64,000 nt of DNA, taken from positions 85,268 to 149,267 of the forward strand of contig BPII01000005.1 in assembly GCA_026004035.1 (NCBI GenBank), written 5' to 3'. Source of the stretch: Candidatus Sericytochromatia bacterium. GTDB lineage: Bacteria > Cyanobacteriota > Sericytochromatia > UBA7694 > JACMQJ01. Positions 1-8,116 of this stretch are shown one piece after another. Under the pieces are notes generated by a model. That model was given only the letters and a program-made list of their open reading frames with translations, did no database searches and was not told the origin of the DNA. The translations under genes were made by a program, and so were the position numbers. Position 1 is the first letter of the stretch; the number at the start of each line of letters is the position of its first letter.

Positions 1-382
1 CATTATTTATAACAATAACACCATCTAAAGTGCTATTTAGAATTGCTTCTAAAGAACTAGTTAAAGTTGTTTGAGATTTATTATAGTTTTTTAAAATATT
101 TTCTCTTAAAAATGAAAATTTCTTACATAATTTCTGTGTTTCAAAAGTTAAATCATTAAAGTATGGTATTTCTACATCATTATCTTTTTCAATTTTAGAA
201 AAAAACGTATCAGAAATATTATTAATAGTTTCTAATATTTGTTTTTGAATAAAAAATAAAATAACAATATTAGATAAAAAAATTAATACTGAAGATAGTA
301 TTTTATTTGATAAAAAATATTGAACAGCTAATATAAAGAATAAATTTAAAAGTAAACAAATAAATAAATAACTTTTTTTCAT
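1..382 (-). CDS. Sensor histidine kinase, N-terminal part (runs off window)
   Basis: Reading the minus strand from an ATG at 382 gives an open frame to the window edge. It starts MKKSYLFI and has two long hydrophobic stretches (about residues 4-25 and 28-47), a polar linker, then the phrase LDGVIVI near residue 120, which is how PAS sensor domains of histidine kinases usually begin. The kinase core would lie outside the window, so the assignment rests on architecture only. Its start codon overlaps the stop of the leucine dehydrogenase gene (TAATG), so the two are probably co-transcribed. It could be another membrane PAS protein. Confidence 0.55.
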   Translation of the reverse strand, partial: MKKSYLFICLLLNLFFILAVQYFLSNKILSSVLIFLSNIVILFFIQKQILETINNISDTFFSKIEKDNDVEIPYFNDLTFETQKLCKKFSFLRENILKNYNKSQTTLTSSLEAILNSTLDGVIVINN

Positions 383-1500
383 TAACTATTTTTTAGATAA
401 AATCTTCTTAAATTTGATAATAATTCAATTCTTTTTTCTGCTAGTCTATTAGATGCTAAATTAGTAGGGATGTTTTCATTTTTAGCAATTTTAAAGATAT
501 TTTTTAATATATTATATATATTTTCTACTTCCTTCATTGCTTTTGCTTTATTATAACCTTGTAATTCATTCCAAACATTTATTAAACCACCTGCATTTAT
601 TACATAATCAGGAGCATATAATATATTCATTTCTTTTAAGATATTACCATGTTTTATTTCGTCTTCTAATTGGTTATTAGCTGAACCTGCTACTATTTTA
701 TAGCCAAAATTTTTTAATGAATTATCATTTATTGTTCCACCTAATGCACAAGGAGCATATATATCACCTTCTATTTTGAATATATCATTTACAGATATAG
801 CTTTAGCATTATATTTCTGTGCTAACCTTTCTGTTAAATTACTATCTAAGTCTGTAATGTATAATTCAGCCCCTTCTTTATATAATAATTCTAAAAGTGC
901 TTGTCCAACCTGTCCTAAACCTTGAATAGTTATTTTTTTACCTTTTAAAGAATTAGTATTATATAATTCTTCTACACAAGCTTTCATACCTTGAAATACA
1001 CCATAGGCAGTCATAGGAGATGGATCACCACTTCCCCCTAAAGCTCTTGATATACCAGTAACATGTTTTGTTTCCATCCTAACATATTCCATGTCATTAG
1101 TATTTGTTCCAACATCTTCAGCAGTTATATATCTACCACCTAAACTTTCTACAAATCTACCAAAACTTCTAAATAATGCTTCAGACTTATCTTTTTTAGG
1201 ATCACCTATTATAACTGATTTACCACCACCTAAATTAAGTCCAGCAACAGCAGCTTTATATGTCATTCCTTTTGATAGTCTTAAAACATCAATTAATGCT
1301 TCTTTCTCTGATTCATAGTTCCACATTCTACAACCACCTAACGAAGGTCCTAATGCTGTACTATGTATTGCTATTATAGCTTTTAAGCCGACACTTGGAT
1401 CACAACAATAAACAATTTGTTCATGTTTTGCTACATTCATTACTTCAAATAATCCAAAATTATCCTTTTTACTAAAAATTTCATCTTCAAAATATGACAT
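382..1500 (-). CDS. bcd: Leucine (branched-chain amino acid) dehydrogenase
   Basis: The 372-residue protein has the full length of NAD-dependent Leu/Val dehydrogenases, which oxidatively deaminate branched-chain amino acids to their 2-keto acids. Visible marks are GGCRMW (55-60), the substrate lysine in MTYK (Lys82), the catalytic lysine in GLNLGGGK (Lys94) and the dinucleotide-binding turn GLGQVG (194-199). A purine-rich ribosome site (aaggagac) precedes the ATG. The product feeds the keto-acid dehydrogenase operon 1.6 kb away, so together they suggest growth on branched-chain amino acids or synthesis of branched acyl-CoA primers. Phenylalanine or valine specificity cannot be excluded. Confidence 0.9.
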   Translation of the reverse strand: MSYFEDEIFSKKDNFGLFEVMNVAKHEQIVYCCDPSVGLKAIIAIHSTALGPSLGGCRMWNYESEKEALIDVLRLSKGMTYKAAVAGLNLGGGKSVIIGDPKKDKSEALFRSFGRFVESLGGRYITAEDVGTNTNDMEYVRMETKHVTGISRALGGSGDPSPMTAYGVFQGMKACVEELYNTNSLKGKKITIQGLGQVGQALLELLYKEGAELYITDLDSNLTERLAQKYNAKAISVNDIFKIEGDIYAPCALGGTINDNSLKNFGYKIVAGSANNQLEDEIKHGNILKEMNILYAPDYVINAGGLINVWNELQGYNKAKAMKEVENIYNILKNIFKIAKNENIPTNLASNRLAEKRIELLSNLRRFYLKNS

Positions 1501-1599
1501 CTTTGTCTCCTTTAAAAAAATAAAACTATAGAATTATAACATATACAAATAATTATTTTAGAAATAAGACATAAATTGTTTTTAACACTACCTAGCAAG

Positions 1600-1864
1600 A
1601 AGTCCATCACTTCTACTCTGCATATATTATTAGTATTATGACAATACAATTAGACACTAACAAAAATAATGCAATGCTAGTATAAACTTATTAAAATATG
1701 GGTTTGCTCAGCTTAAGAGCAGTAGGAAAGGAACTGTACAAACTCAAGCCTGTAGGGATAACTCTGGTAACGGGATGGTAGAAATACCAGTCTATGAGTT
1801 AACTATCGTTAAAACAGGAAGCTCCATACTCTATAGCATGGAGTATTTCACAGAAAAGATATAA
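1600..1864 (+). pseudogene. TnpB C-terminal remnant with omega-RNA-like 3' end (copy 1)
   Basis: From 1673 an open frame runs to the TAA at 1862-1864 and reads NASINLL, then a decayed version of the ACGDxSG motif, then MVEIPVYE. This is the C-terminal tail of IS200/IS605- or IS607-type TnpB nucleases. Upstream of 1673 the frame is lost and only traces of the zinc-finger region remain. The 3' part has the short hairpin ggtagaaatacc and the terminal stem gctccat/atggagt (1821-1844) followed by tttcac, which resembles the scaffold and right end that form the omega RNA of TnpB. Homologous copies lie at 21.5 kb and 12.3 kb. No intact tnpB is present in the window. Confidence 0.7.
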
Positions 1865-1868
1865 TACT

Positions 1869-2375
1869 TTAATTATAAGTTTTATTTTTAATAATTTCTA
1901 TTCCAGGTGGGAAATGATTTGGAATTGGTTTTACTATATTTAAACTACGTCTAGAATCTAATTCCATATTAACTTGATTTAATAGTGCTCCTAATAATGG
2001 ATCATCATTATTTTTAGGATTAGCCATTTCTTTTACTAAGTAATCTCTAACAGCTTTTAAATCTTTTTCTGACATATTGTCTATCTTTTGTTTAAAGTTT
2101 AATAATTTTTCATCTCTTTCAACACCTTCAGCATTTCTTATAGATTCAATAAATCCTGCTGGGAATTGTTTAATTGGTTCTGAGAAAATATCTACAAATT
2201 TTTCAGCTTTACCATATTTTGAATGATTTTCTATTTTATCTTTTATTATTTGCTCTTTTGGTTCTTTTAATATTTCTTTTACTATATCTGAAACTTTAGC
2301 TTCATTTTTTTTATCTTCAACTTTATCAAACATTTTTGGTTCTTTAATGTTTGAATTTTTACCTGATATTGTCAT
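1869..2375 (-). CDS. Unknown 168-residue hydrophilic protein
   Basis: No family recognised. The N-terminus (MTISGKNSNIKEP) has no signal peptide and is followed by a lysine/glutamate-rich stretch (about 14-55), then mostly predicted helix. The start has a good ribosome site (aggagg). It stands alone, divergent from the broken yajQ, with a tnpB remnant at its 3' side. The short Asn/Ser/Ile-type N-terminus resembles that of several other unknown proteins in this window, for example those at 16.3, 25.2 and 30.3 kb. Confidence 0.6.
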   Translation of the reverse strand: MTISGKNSNIKEPKMFDKVEDKKNEAKVSDIVKEILKEPKEQIIKDKIENHSKYGKAEKFVDIFSEPIKQFPAGFIESIRNAEGVERDEKLLNFKQKIDNMSEKDLKAVRDYLVKEMANPKNNDDPLLGALLNQVNMELDSRRSLNIVKPIPNHFPPGIEIIKNKTYN

Positions 2376-2577
2376 TTTTTTCCTCCTATAAAAAATACTA
2401 TATATATTATTAATAGTTTTATAAAAAAAAAACTTTCTAAATATATTAGTTAAATTTACTATACAATTAAAATTAATAAATAATTAAATTTTGTTTAAAT
2501 TAATAAAACATAAAATTTTGAAAATTTTTTATAAAAATATAATTATTAAGTCTATAATTCATTAGGAGTTTAAATTT

Positions 2578-3083
2578 ATGGCAAAAGAATTTTCATTTGA
2601 TATTGTTTCTAAAGTTGATTTACAAGAAGTTAATAATGCTGTAAATCAAACTATAAAAAGAAATTTCTCAAAGGTTTGACTTAAAAGGTACAAATTCAAC
2701 TGTTGATTGGGATGGAGAAGGATTAGTAAAAATTAATGCTCCCAGATGAACACTAAGTTAAAAAATATTTATGCTATTTTACAGGAAAAGTTTATAAAAA
2801 AGAGGTATATCCTTAAAATCTTTGGATGCTGGAAAAATTGAAAATGCTTTTAGGTGGAAAATGTAAAACAAGAAATAAAAATAAGACAAGGTATTGATAA
2901 GATGGGATTGGCTAAAAAGATAAATAATATAATTAAGTCAAGTAAAAATAAAGGTTAATTCTCAAATACAAGATGATCAAATTAGGGTAAGTGGTAAAAA
3001 ATAAAGATGATTTACAAGATGTTATTAAACTACTTAAAAATCAAGATCTTGATATAGATTTACAATTTATTAATTATAGGTAG
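2578..3083 (+). pseudogene. yajQ: YajQ-family nucleotide-binding protein, eight +1 frameshifts
   Basis: Starts with ATG after AGGAG and reads MAKEFSFDIVSKVDLQEV, then NAVNQ, the diagnostic N-terminus of YajQ (UPF0234, about 163 residues, c-di-GMP/nucleotide-binding in characterised members). The rest of YajQ can be read only by removing one base at each of eight places: A-run 2655-2659, CCC 2741-2743, T 2754, A-run 2796-2801, T-run 2848-2851, T 2862, A-run 2944-2948 and A-run 2996-3001. This yields the family motifs KRGISLKSLD, QGIDK, AKKIN, the DDLQDVI segment and the C-terminal LQFINYR before TAG at 3081. The start and stop frames differ by two, as eight insertions predict. No missense wreckage is evident, which is odd for an old pseudogene. 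Confidence 0.85.
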
Positions 3084-3087
3084 TATT

Positions 3088-3846
3088 TTGAAAAAAAGTA
3101 GTATTCTTTTAGATGAAGATATCATAAGTATAATAACAATTAAAGGCAATAATAGTCTTAACATAATAGACTACAATGCTATAAAAGAACTTAATAAAAT
3201 AATAAAAAAAGTAAAAATAAATAAAGATGTAAGAGTTTTAATTATAAAAGGTTATGGTGATAAATCCTTTAGTTCAGGTGCTAATATAGAAGAATTTTCA
3301 AAATTTAAATCAAATGAAATAGATGAATATGTAGAGTTAGGAACTGAAACTTATTTAGAAATAGAAAATTTAAACATACCTGTAATTGCTTGTATAAATG
3401 GTTATGCTTTAGGTGCTGGTTTTGAATTAGCTTTAACTTGTGATATTAGATTTCTTTCTTCAAATTCTATAGTAGGACAGCCAGCTAATAGTTTAGGGTT
3501 AATTCCTCCTTTTGGTGGAACTACAAGATTACCAAAAATTGTAGGTATTGGAATAGCAAAAGAATTTATTTTTGGTTCCATTAAAATAACAGCTGAAGAA
3601 GCACTAAAAATTGGCTTAGCTAATAAAGTTTTCCCACCAGAAAAATTACTTGAGGAAACATTAAATTATTCAAAAAGAATAGTCAAGAATAAACATTATG
3701 CAATAAAATTTTCAAAAGAATTAATTAATAAGTCTTATTATCAAGATATATTAAATTTAGAAAAAAAATATTTATCGGAATGTTTAAAAAACATAGAAAC
3801 TAAAAATACTTTATTAAAGTTTTTGAATAAAAAAGGAGATGTATGA
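3088..3846 (+). CDS. Enoyl-CoA hydratase/isomerase (crotonase) family protein
   Basis: A 252-residue crotonase-fold protein starting at TTG. It shows the oxyanion-hole segments SGANIEEF (about 70-77) and NGYALGAGFELA (about 105-117). In hydratases such as rat mitochondrial ECH two catalytic glutamates are needed, one in the CELA block and one in a QPE block. Here the first is kept (FELA) but the second reads QPAN, so the Glu is replaced by Ala. That suggests an isomerase, hydrolase or otherwise altered activity. The stop overlaps the E1alpha start (ATGA), placing it first in the BCKDH operon, consistent with branched acyl-CoA breakdown. Confidence 0.85.
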   Translation: MKKSSILLDEDIISIITIKGNNSLNIIDYNAIKELNKIIKKVKINKDVRVLIIKGYGDKSFSSGANIEEFSKFKSNEIDEYVELGTETYLEIENLNIPVIACINGYALGAGFELALTCDIRFLSSNSIVGQPANSLGLIPPFGGTTRLPKIVGIGIAKEFIFGSIKITAEEALKIGLANKVFPPEKLLEETLNYSKRIVKNKHYAIKFSKELINKSYYQDILNLEKKYLSECLKNIETKNTLLKFLNKKGDV

Positions 3847-4958
3847 GTACAGAATTAATAAAATACTTAGATGAAGAAGGTAATTTGATTAATAACTATA
3901 AACCTTCTTTAGATGAAAAAAAGTTAAGATATTTATATGATTTAATGATATTAACAAGAGAATTTGATGATAGAGGACTAAAACTGCAAAGACAAGGACG
4001 AATAGGTTTTTATATTGGTTGTAAAGGACAAGAAGCTTCTCATATTGCTTCTGCTTTTGCTTTAAATGATGATGATTGGATTTTTCCTTCATATAGAGAA
4101 CCAGGAATATTAATTATGAGAAAAGTTCCATTATATAAATTATTTTGTCAAATGATAGGAAATGAAGGTGATCCTTGTCATGGTCGTCAAATGCCATGTC
4201 ATTATTCACATAGAGAAGTAAATTTTGTTTCAATATCAAGTCCTTTAGCTACACAAATACCACATGCTGTTGGTGCATCCTATGCAATGAAGTATAATAA
4301 AGAAAAAAAAGTTGCAGTTACTTACTTTGGTGATGGTTCAACTTCAGAAGGTGATTTTCATGTTGCTCTAAATTTTGCTGGTGTTTATAAAACTCCAACA
4401 ATTTTTATTTGTGAAAATAATCAATGGGCAATATCCGTTCCTATAACAAAACAAACTGCTTCTGAAAGTATAGCAATAAAAGGATTAGCTTATGGAATAG
4501 AAAGCTTTAAGGTAGATGGTAACGATGTATTCGCTGTTTATGAAGTTACAAAGAAAGCAATTGAAAAAGCTAGAGATGGAGGTGGACCAACATTAATAGA
4601 GAATTATACATATAGATTAGGTTCTCATTCATCTTCTGATGATGCAACTAGATATAGAAGTAATCAAGAGTATGAATTATGGCTAAAAAAAGATCCTATT
4701 ATAAGGTTTGAAAAGTATTTATTAAGTGAAGGTATAATAAATAAAGATTATATAGATTCACAAAAAAAATTTGCTGAAGAAGAAATAAATAATGCTATAA
4801 AACAAGCTGAAAAATTAAAAAATCCATCTTTAGAAACGTTATTTACAGATGTTTATGAAGATATTCCTTCTAATTTAAAAGAGCAAATGAAAAATCTTAT
4901 AGATGAGCAAAAAAGACTTGGTGAATCTGAAGATAATAGTTTAGCTTTTCCTTTATAA
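3843..4958 (+). CDS. bkdAA: Branched-chain 2-oxo acid dehydrogenase E1, alpha subunit
   Basis: The 371-residue thiamine-diphosphate subunit has the cofactor motif beginning at GDGSTSEGD (163-171) and ending at the NN pair (192-193). The phosphorylation-loop-like block YRLGSHSSSDDATRYR is typical of branched-chain rather than pyruvate dehydrogenases. It decarboxylates the 2-keto acids made by leucine dehydrogenase and passes the acyl group to the lipoyl arm of E2. It overlaps the upstream crotonase gene by 4 bases and is followed after 19 bases, with a gagaggg ribosome site, by the beta subunit. Confidence 0.92.
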   Translation: MSTELIKYLDEEGNLINNYKPSLDEKKLRYLYDLMILTREFDDRGLKLQRQGRIGFYIGCKGQEASHIASAFALNDDDWIFPSYREPGILIMRKVPLYKLFCQMIGNEGDPCHGRQMPCHYSHREVNFVSISSPLATQIPHAVGASYAMKYNKEKKVAVTYFGDGSTSEGDFHVALNFAGVYKTPTIFICENNQWAISVPITKQTASESIAIKGLAYGIESFKVDGNDVFAVYEVTKKAIEKARDGGGPTLIENYTYRLGSHSSSDDATRYRSNQEYELWLKKDPIIRFEKYLLSEGIINKDYIDSQKKFAEEEINNAIKQAEKLKNPSLETLFTDVYEDIPSNLKEQMKNLIDEQKRLGESEDNSLAFPL

Positions 4959-4977
4959 GTAAAAAAGAGAGGGTATT

Positions 4978-5952
4978 ATGGCACAATTAACTTTATTACA
5001 AGCAATTAATCAAGCTCTAAAAGAAGAAATGAGAAGAGATAATAAAGTAATTATTCTTGGTGAAGATGTAGGATTAAATGGTGGTGTTTTTAGAGCAACT
5101 GAAGGACTTTTTCAAGAATTTGGTGAAGAAAGAGTAATAGATACTCCATTAGCTGAATCAGGTATTATAGGTATGGCAATAGGTATGGCTATGTATGGAT
5201 TAAGACCTATACCAGAAATTCAATTTATGGATTTTATATATCCTGCTTTTGAGCAAATAGTTAATGAGATGGCAAAAATGAGATATAGATCAGGTGGTCA
5301 ATACAATGTTCCATTAGTTTTAAGAACACCTTATGGAGGAGGAATAAGAGGAGGACACTACCATTCACAAAGTAGTGAAGCATATTTTACTCATACACCA
5401 GGACTAAAAGTTGTAGTTCCTTCTAATCCTTATGATGCAAAAGGCTTACTAATTTCTTCTATAAGGGATAATGATCCTGTATTATTTTTAGAACCCAAAA
5501 AACTCTATAGAACAATAAAAGGTGAAGTTCCTGAAAATGAATATATAATTCCATTAGGAAAAGCAAGTATTCCATTACAAGGTGATGATGTTACAGTTAT
5601 AGCTTATGGAGCTATGATACCTATTTGTATTTCAGCAGCTAAAAAAGCTAACGAAGAAGGTATAAGCACAGAAGTAATTGACTTAAGAACTTTAATACCA
5701 CTTGATAAAGAAACAATTTTAAACTCTGTAAAAAAGACTGGTAAAGTAGTAATAGTATATGAAGCACCAAAAACAGGTGGTTTTGGTAGTGAATTATCAG
5801 CAATCATTGCTGAAGAAGCAATAGAGTATTTAGAAGCACCAATTTTAAGAATAGCAGGACTTGATACACCGTATCCTTATACATTAGAACATATATACTC
5901 TCCGGACCCAAGAAGAGTGTATGAAGCAATTAAAAAAGTTTATAATTTCTAG
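4978..5952 (+). CDS. bkdAB: Branched-chain 2-oxo acid dehydrogenase E1, beta subunit
   Basis: The 324-residue protein matches the full length of E1-beta. It has the N-terminal GEDVGLNGGVFRAT block, the IPEIQFMDFIYPAFEQ segment that contacts the thiamine ring, and the GGIRGGHYHSQ loop with the conserved histidines. The C-terminal transketolase domain shows DLRTLIPLD and APKTGGFG. With E1alpha it forms the heterotetrameric decarboxylase. It sits between E1alpha and E2 with short gaps, so one transcript is likely. Confidence 0.93.
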   Translation: MAQLTLLQAINQALKEEMRRDNKVIILGEDVGLNGGVFRATEGLFQEFGEERVIDTPLAESGIIGMAIGMAMYGLRPIPEIQFMDFIYPAFEQIVNEMAKMRYRSGGQYNVPLVLRTPYGGGIRGGHYHSQSSEAYFTHTPGLKVVVPSNPYDAKGLLISSIRDNDPVLFLEPKKLYRTIKGEVPENEYIIPLGKASIPLQGDDVTVIAYGAMIPICISAAKKANEEGISTEVIDLRTLIPLDKETILNSVKKTGKVVIVYEAPKTGGFGSELSAIIAEEAIEYLEAPILRIAGLDTPYPYTLEHIYSPDPRRVYEAIKKVYNF

Positions 5953-5961
5953 GAGGCTATT

Positions 5962-7209
5962 ATGGATTTTAAATTACCTGATATAGGAGAAGGAATAGCA
6001 GAAGGTGAAATTGTCAAATGGCTTGTAAAAGAAGGTGATATTGTAAAAGAAGATCAACCTATATTTGAAGTAATGACAGACAAAGCAACTGTAGAAATAC
6101 CTTCTCCTACAAATGGTATAGTATCAAAAATACTAGCTAAAGAAGGTGATATTGTACCTGTTGGTAAAGTTGTTATTGTTATTGATGATAATTCAAAAAA
6201 AGATGAACTATTAAAAGAAATAAATAAAGAAATTACTACCAATTTTATTATTATTGATGATAAAAAAAATAATCAAGATAATGAAAAAATAAAAGTTTTA
6301 GCAACACCAGCTACAAGAAAATATGCAAGAGAAAAAGGAGTAGATATTTCAAAAATAAAAGGGACAGGAAACAATGGTAGAGTTACCAAAGAAGATATAG
6401 ACAATTATTTAAAATCTTATAAAAAAGAAGAAATACCACTTATGAAAAGTTTAATTGTTTCTGAAAGTTCAGCTAAAAGCAAAGAAGAAAAATATTATTA
6501 CGAATATAATCAAAATGAAGAAAGAATACCATTTAAAGGTTTAAGAAAAAAGATAGCTCAAAATCTATCAAACTCTGTAAAAAATGTACCTCATTTTATG
6601 ATAGCTGATGAATTAGATGTAACAGAGCTTGTTAATTTAAGAAATGAATTAAAAGAAATAGCATTAAAGCAAGATATAAAATTAACATATTTACCTTTCA
6701 TAATAAAAGCAGTAATTTATTCTTTAAAAGAATTTCCTGTTTTAAACTCTACTTTAGATGAAGAAAATAATCAATTAATTTTAAAAAAATATTATAATAT
6801 AGGTTTTGCAGTTGCTACAACAGAAGGACTTATAGTTCCTGTAATAAAAGATGCTGATAAGAAAAGTATTTTAGAATTAGCTAAAGAGATTCAAGTTTTA
6901 TCACAAGAAACTAGAACAGGTAAAGTTTCATTAGAAAATTTGAAAGGAGGAACTTTTACGATAACAAATATAGGTTCTATTGGTGGTATTGTATCAGCAC
7001 CAATAGTAAATTATCCTGAAGTTGCAATATTGGCTGTAAATAAAATAGTTAAAAAACCTGTTGTTATTAACAATGAAATAAAAATAAGAGATACTTTATG
7101 TTTATCAATGTCTTGCGATCATAGAATTGTAGATGGTGCTATAGCATCATTATTTTTAAATAAGTTAATAGAACTTTTGCAAAATCCTAAGTTCTTATTA
7201 CTATTATAG
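5962..7209 (+). CDS. bkdB: 2-oxo acid dehydrogenase E2 (dihydrolipoyl acyltransferase)
   Basis: The 415-residue protein has one lipoyl domain (1-80, lipoylation Lys in TDKAT at about 41), a peripheral subunit-binding domain (about 100-145, [10 protein letters not shown] and [11 protein letters not shown]) and the catalytic acyltransferase domain (about 185-411) with the active-site HRIVDG. A strong AGGAGG site precedes the ATG. It forms the core that transfers the branched acyl group to CoA. No E3 (dihydrolipoamide dehydrogenase) follows in this window, so E3 must be encoded elsewhere. Confidence 0.93.
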   Translation: MDFKLPDIGEGIAEGEIVKWLVKEGDIVKEDQPIFEVMTDKATVEIPSPTNGIVSKILAKEGDIVPVGKVVIVIDDNSKKDELLKEINKEITTNFIIIDDKKNNQDNEKIKVLATPATRKYAREKGVDISKIKGTGNNGRVTKEDIDNYLKSYKKEEIPLMKSLIVSESSAKSKEEKYYYEYNQNEERIPFKGLRKKIAQNLSNSVKNVPHFMIADELDVTELVNLRNELKEIALKQDIKLTYLPFIIKAVIYSLKEFPVLNSTLDEENNQLILKKYYNIGFAVATTEGLIVPVIKDADKKSILELAKEIQVLSQETRTGKVSLENLKGGTFTITNIGSIGGIVSAPIVNYPEVAILAVNKIVKKPVVINNEIKIRDTLCLSMSCDHRIVDGAIASLFLNKLIELLQNPKFLLLL

Positions 7210-7226
7210 TTTAAAATTATAATTTT

Positions 7227-7589
7227 TTAATTATCAGAAAAAATTTTTAAATCAAGATAAAATTTCTCAAATTCCTGTTTTTTTTCATAATATTTTTTAA
7301 AATTTATTAACTCGTAAAACTCTTGAAACTCGGATTTATTAAAAACTATTTTTATTTTACTATTTTTCATCTGTATAATAATTTTTCTTTTATTATAAAG
7401 ATTAACATTTACTTTTTCCATGTAATCTATATCTAAATTATTTATGAAATTTCTAAAATTTTTAAAATCATCTTTATGAAAACACAAAAATATGTTTTTA
7501 TATTCTATTTGTATTATTTGGGAATCAACATAAGAAAATATACTTCCATTAGGAGTTTTATTAATAGTAATAATTTCATTTTTCATCAT
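7227..7589 (-). CDS. Unknown 120-residue protein
   Basis: No family recognised. The protein looks like two similar halves: each has a beta-rich stretch followed by an F-K-x-x-F-x-x-F-I-N-type helix (FHKDDFKNFRNFI at about 37-49 and FNKSEFQEFYELI at about 83-95). That suggests an internal duplication. No signal peptide or membrane segment. It converges on the BCKDH operon with an AT-rich palindrome (aaaattataatttt, 7212-7225) between the stops. Small regulatory or sensor-like proteins can look like this, but no function is assigned. Confidence 0.6.
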   Translation of the reverse strand: MMKNEIITINKTPNGSIFSYVDSQIIQIEYKNIFLCFHKDDFKNFRNFINNLDIDYMEKVNVNLYNKRKIIIQMKNSKIKIVFNKSEFQEFYELINFKKYYEKKQEFEKFYLDLKIFSDN

Positions 7590-7608
7590 ATTTATTTAGT
7601 TAATAATA

Positions 7609-7783
7609 CTAATAATTAATGTAACTAATTAAATTGTAATCTATAAGATAGAAAATGTAAATGTTAAATCCACAACATACACCTATAATCCTGTTATAGA
7701 GATTAATATCAGTTATTTTTAATTTTTCAGACATTATTTTATATTTTTTTACTCCACAAATATTATGCTCTACTTTTGTTCTC
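7609..7783 (-). pseudogene. IS5-like (DDE) transposase C-terminal remnant
   Basis: An uninterrupted minus-strand frame of 57 codons reads MRTKVEHNICGVKKYKI, then a conserved-looking tail and a stop at 7609-7611. The K/R-VEH-x-I-x-x-x-K-x-x-x-I pattern followed by LYNRIIGVCCGF is the C-terminal end of IS5-family DDE transposases. The rest of the gene is missing. A family-1 inverted-repeat element begins at the next base, which fits an IS5-like enzyme as its former driver, although the contact may be chance. Confidence 0.55.
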
Positions 7784-7965
7784 ATACTAATTTTTATAAT
7801 AAATAGTGCATAATTAATAGTTAAAAATAAAGTATAAAAAATTAAAAAAAACTATAAGTTTTTAATAAATTACTTGATATATAAGAATTTTAGTATAATT
7901 AAACAAAATTGTAACTATAAAAAACATTGATTTTTAATGCACTATCAATTTAATAAATTGGTATT
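7784..7965 (+). repeat. MITE-like element family 1, copy A
   Basis: About 180 bases, no coding capacity, ending in imperfect inverted repeats (atactaattt at the left, aattggtat at the right). The interior (agttaaaaataaag, actataagtttttaata, actatcaatttaataaattgg) recurs at 10.1, 12.4, 30.0 and 50.2 kb. The remaining gap 7966-8116 before urocanate hydratase shows only AT-rich leader sequence with an AGGAG-like ribosome site. Confidence 0.75.
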
Positions 7966-8116
7966 ACTACAATCTCTAAACTTTATAAATAATTCTTATA
8001 TTATTCATAACTTGAGTCCAGTTACATTTTAAATTCTAAAATTTCTTAATTTAAAGAAATATACTATATAAAATTTTATTGTTATACTAAAAAATATTAT
8101 TTAGGAGTTTATTATT

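Noticed and set aside
1091..1318. Plus-strand ORF opposite leucine dehydrogenase
   Set aside because: Shadow frame of a well-supported gene; the Pro/Ser/Leu-rich product is typical of antisense frames in this AT-rich DNA. The same holds for ORFs at 3889-4092, 5604-5807, 16947-17159, 18240-18482, 30400-30795, 34883-35146, 38399-38797 and 48392-48793.
7212..7225. AT palindrome between converging genes as a terminator
   Set aside because: The stem is made only of A-T pairs and is short; similar palindromes occur throughout this DNA by chance.
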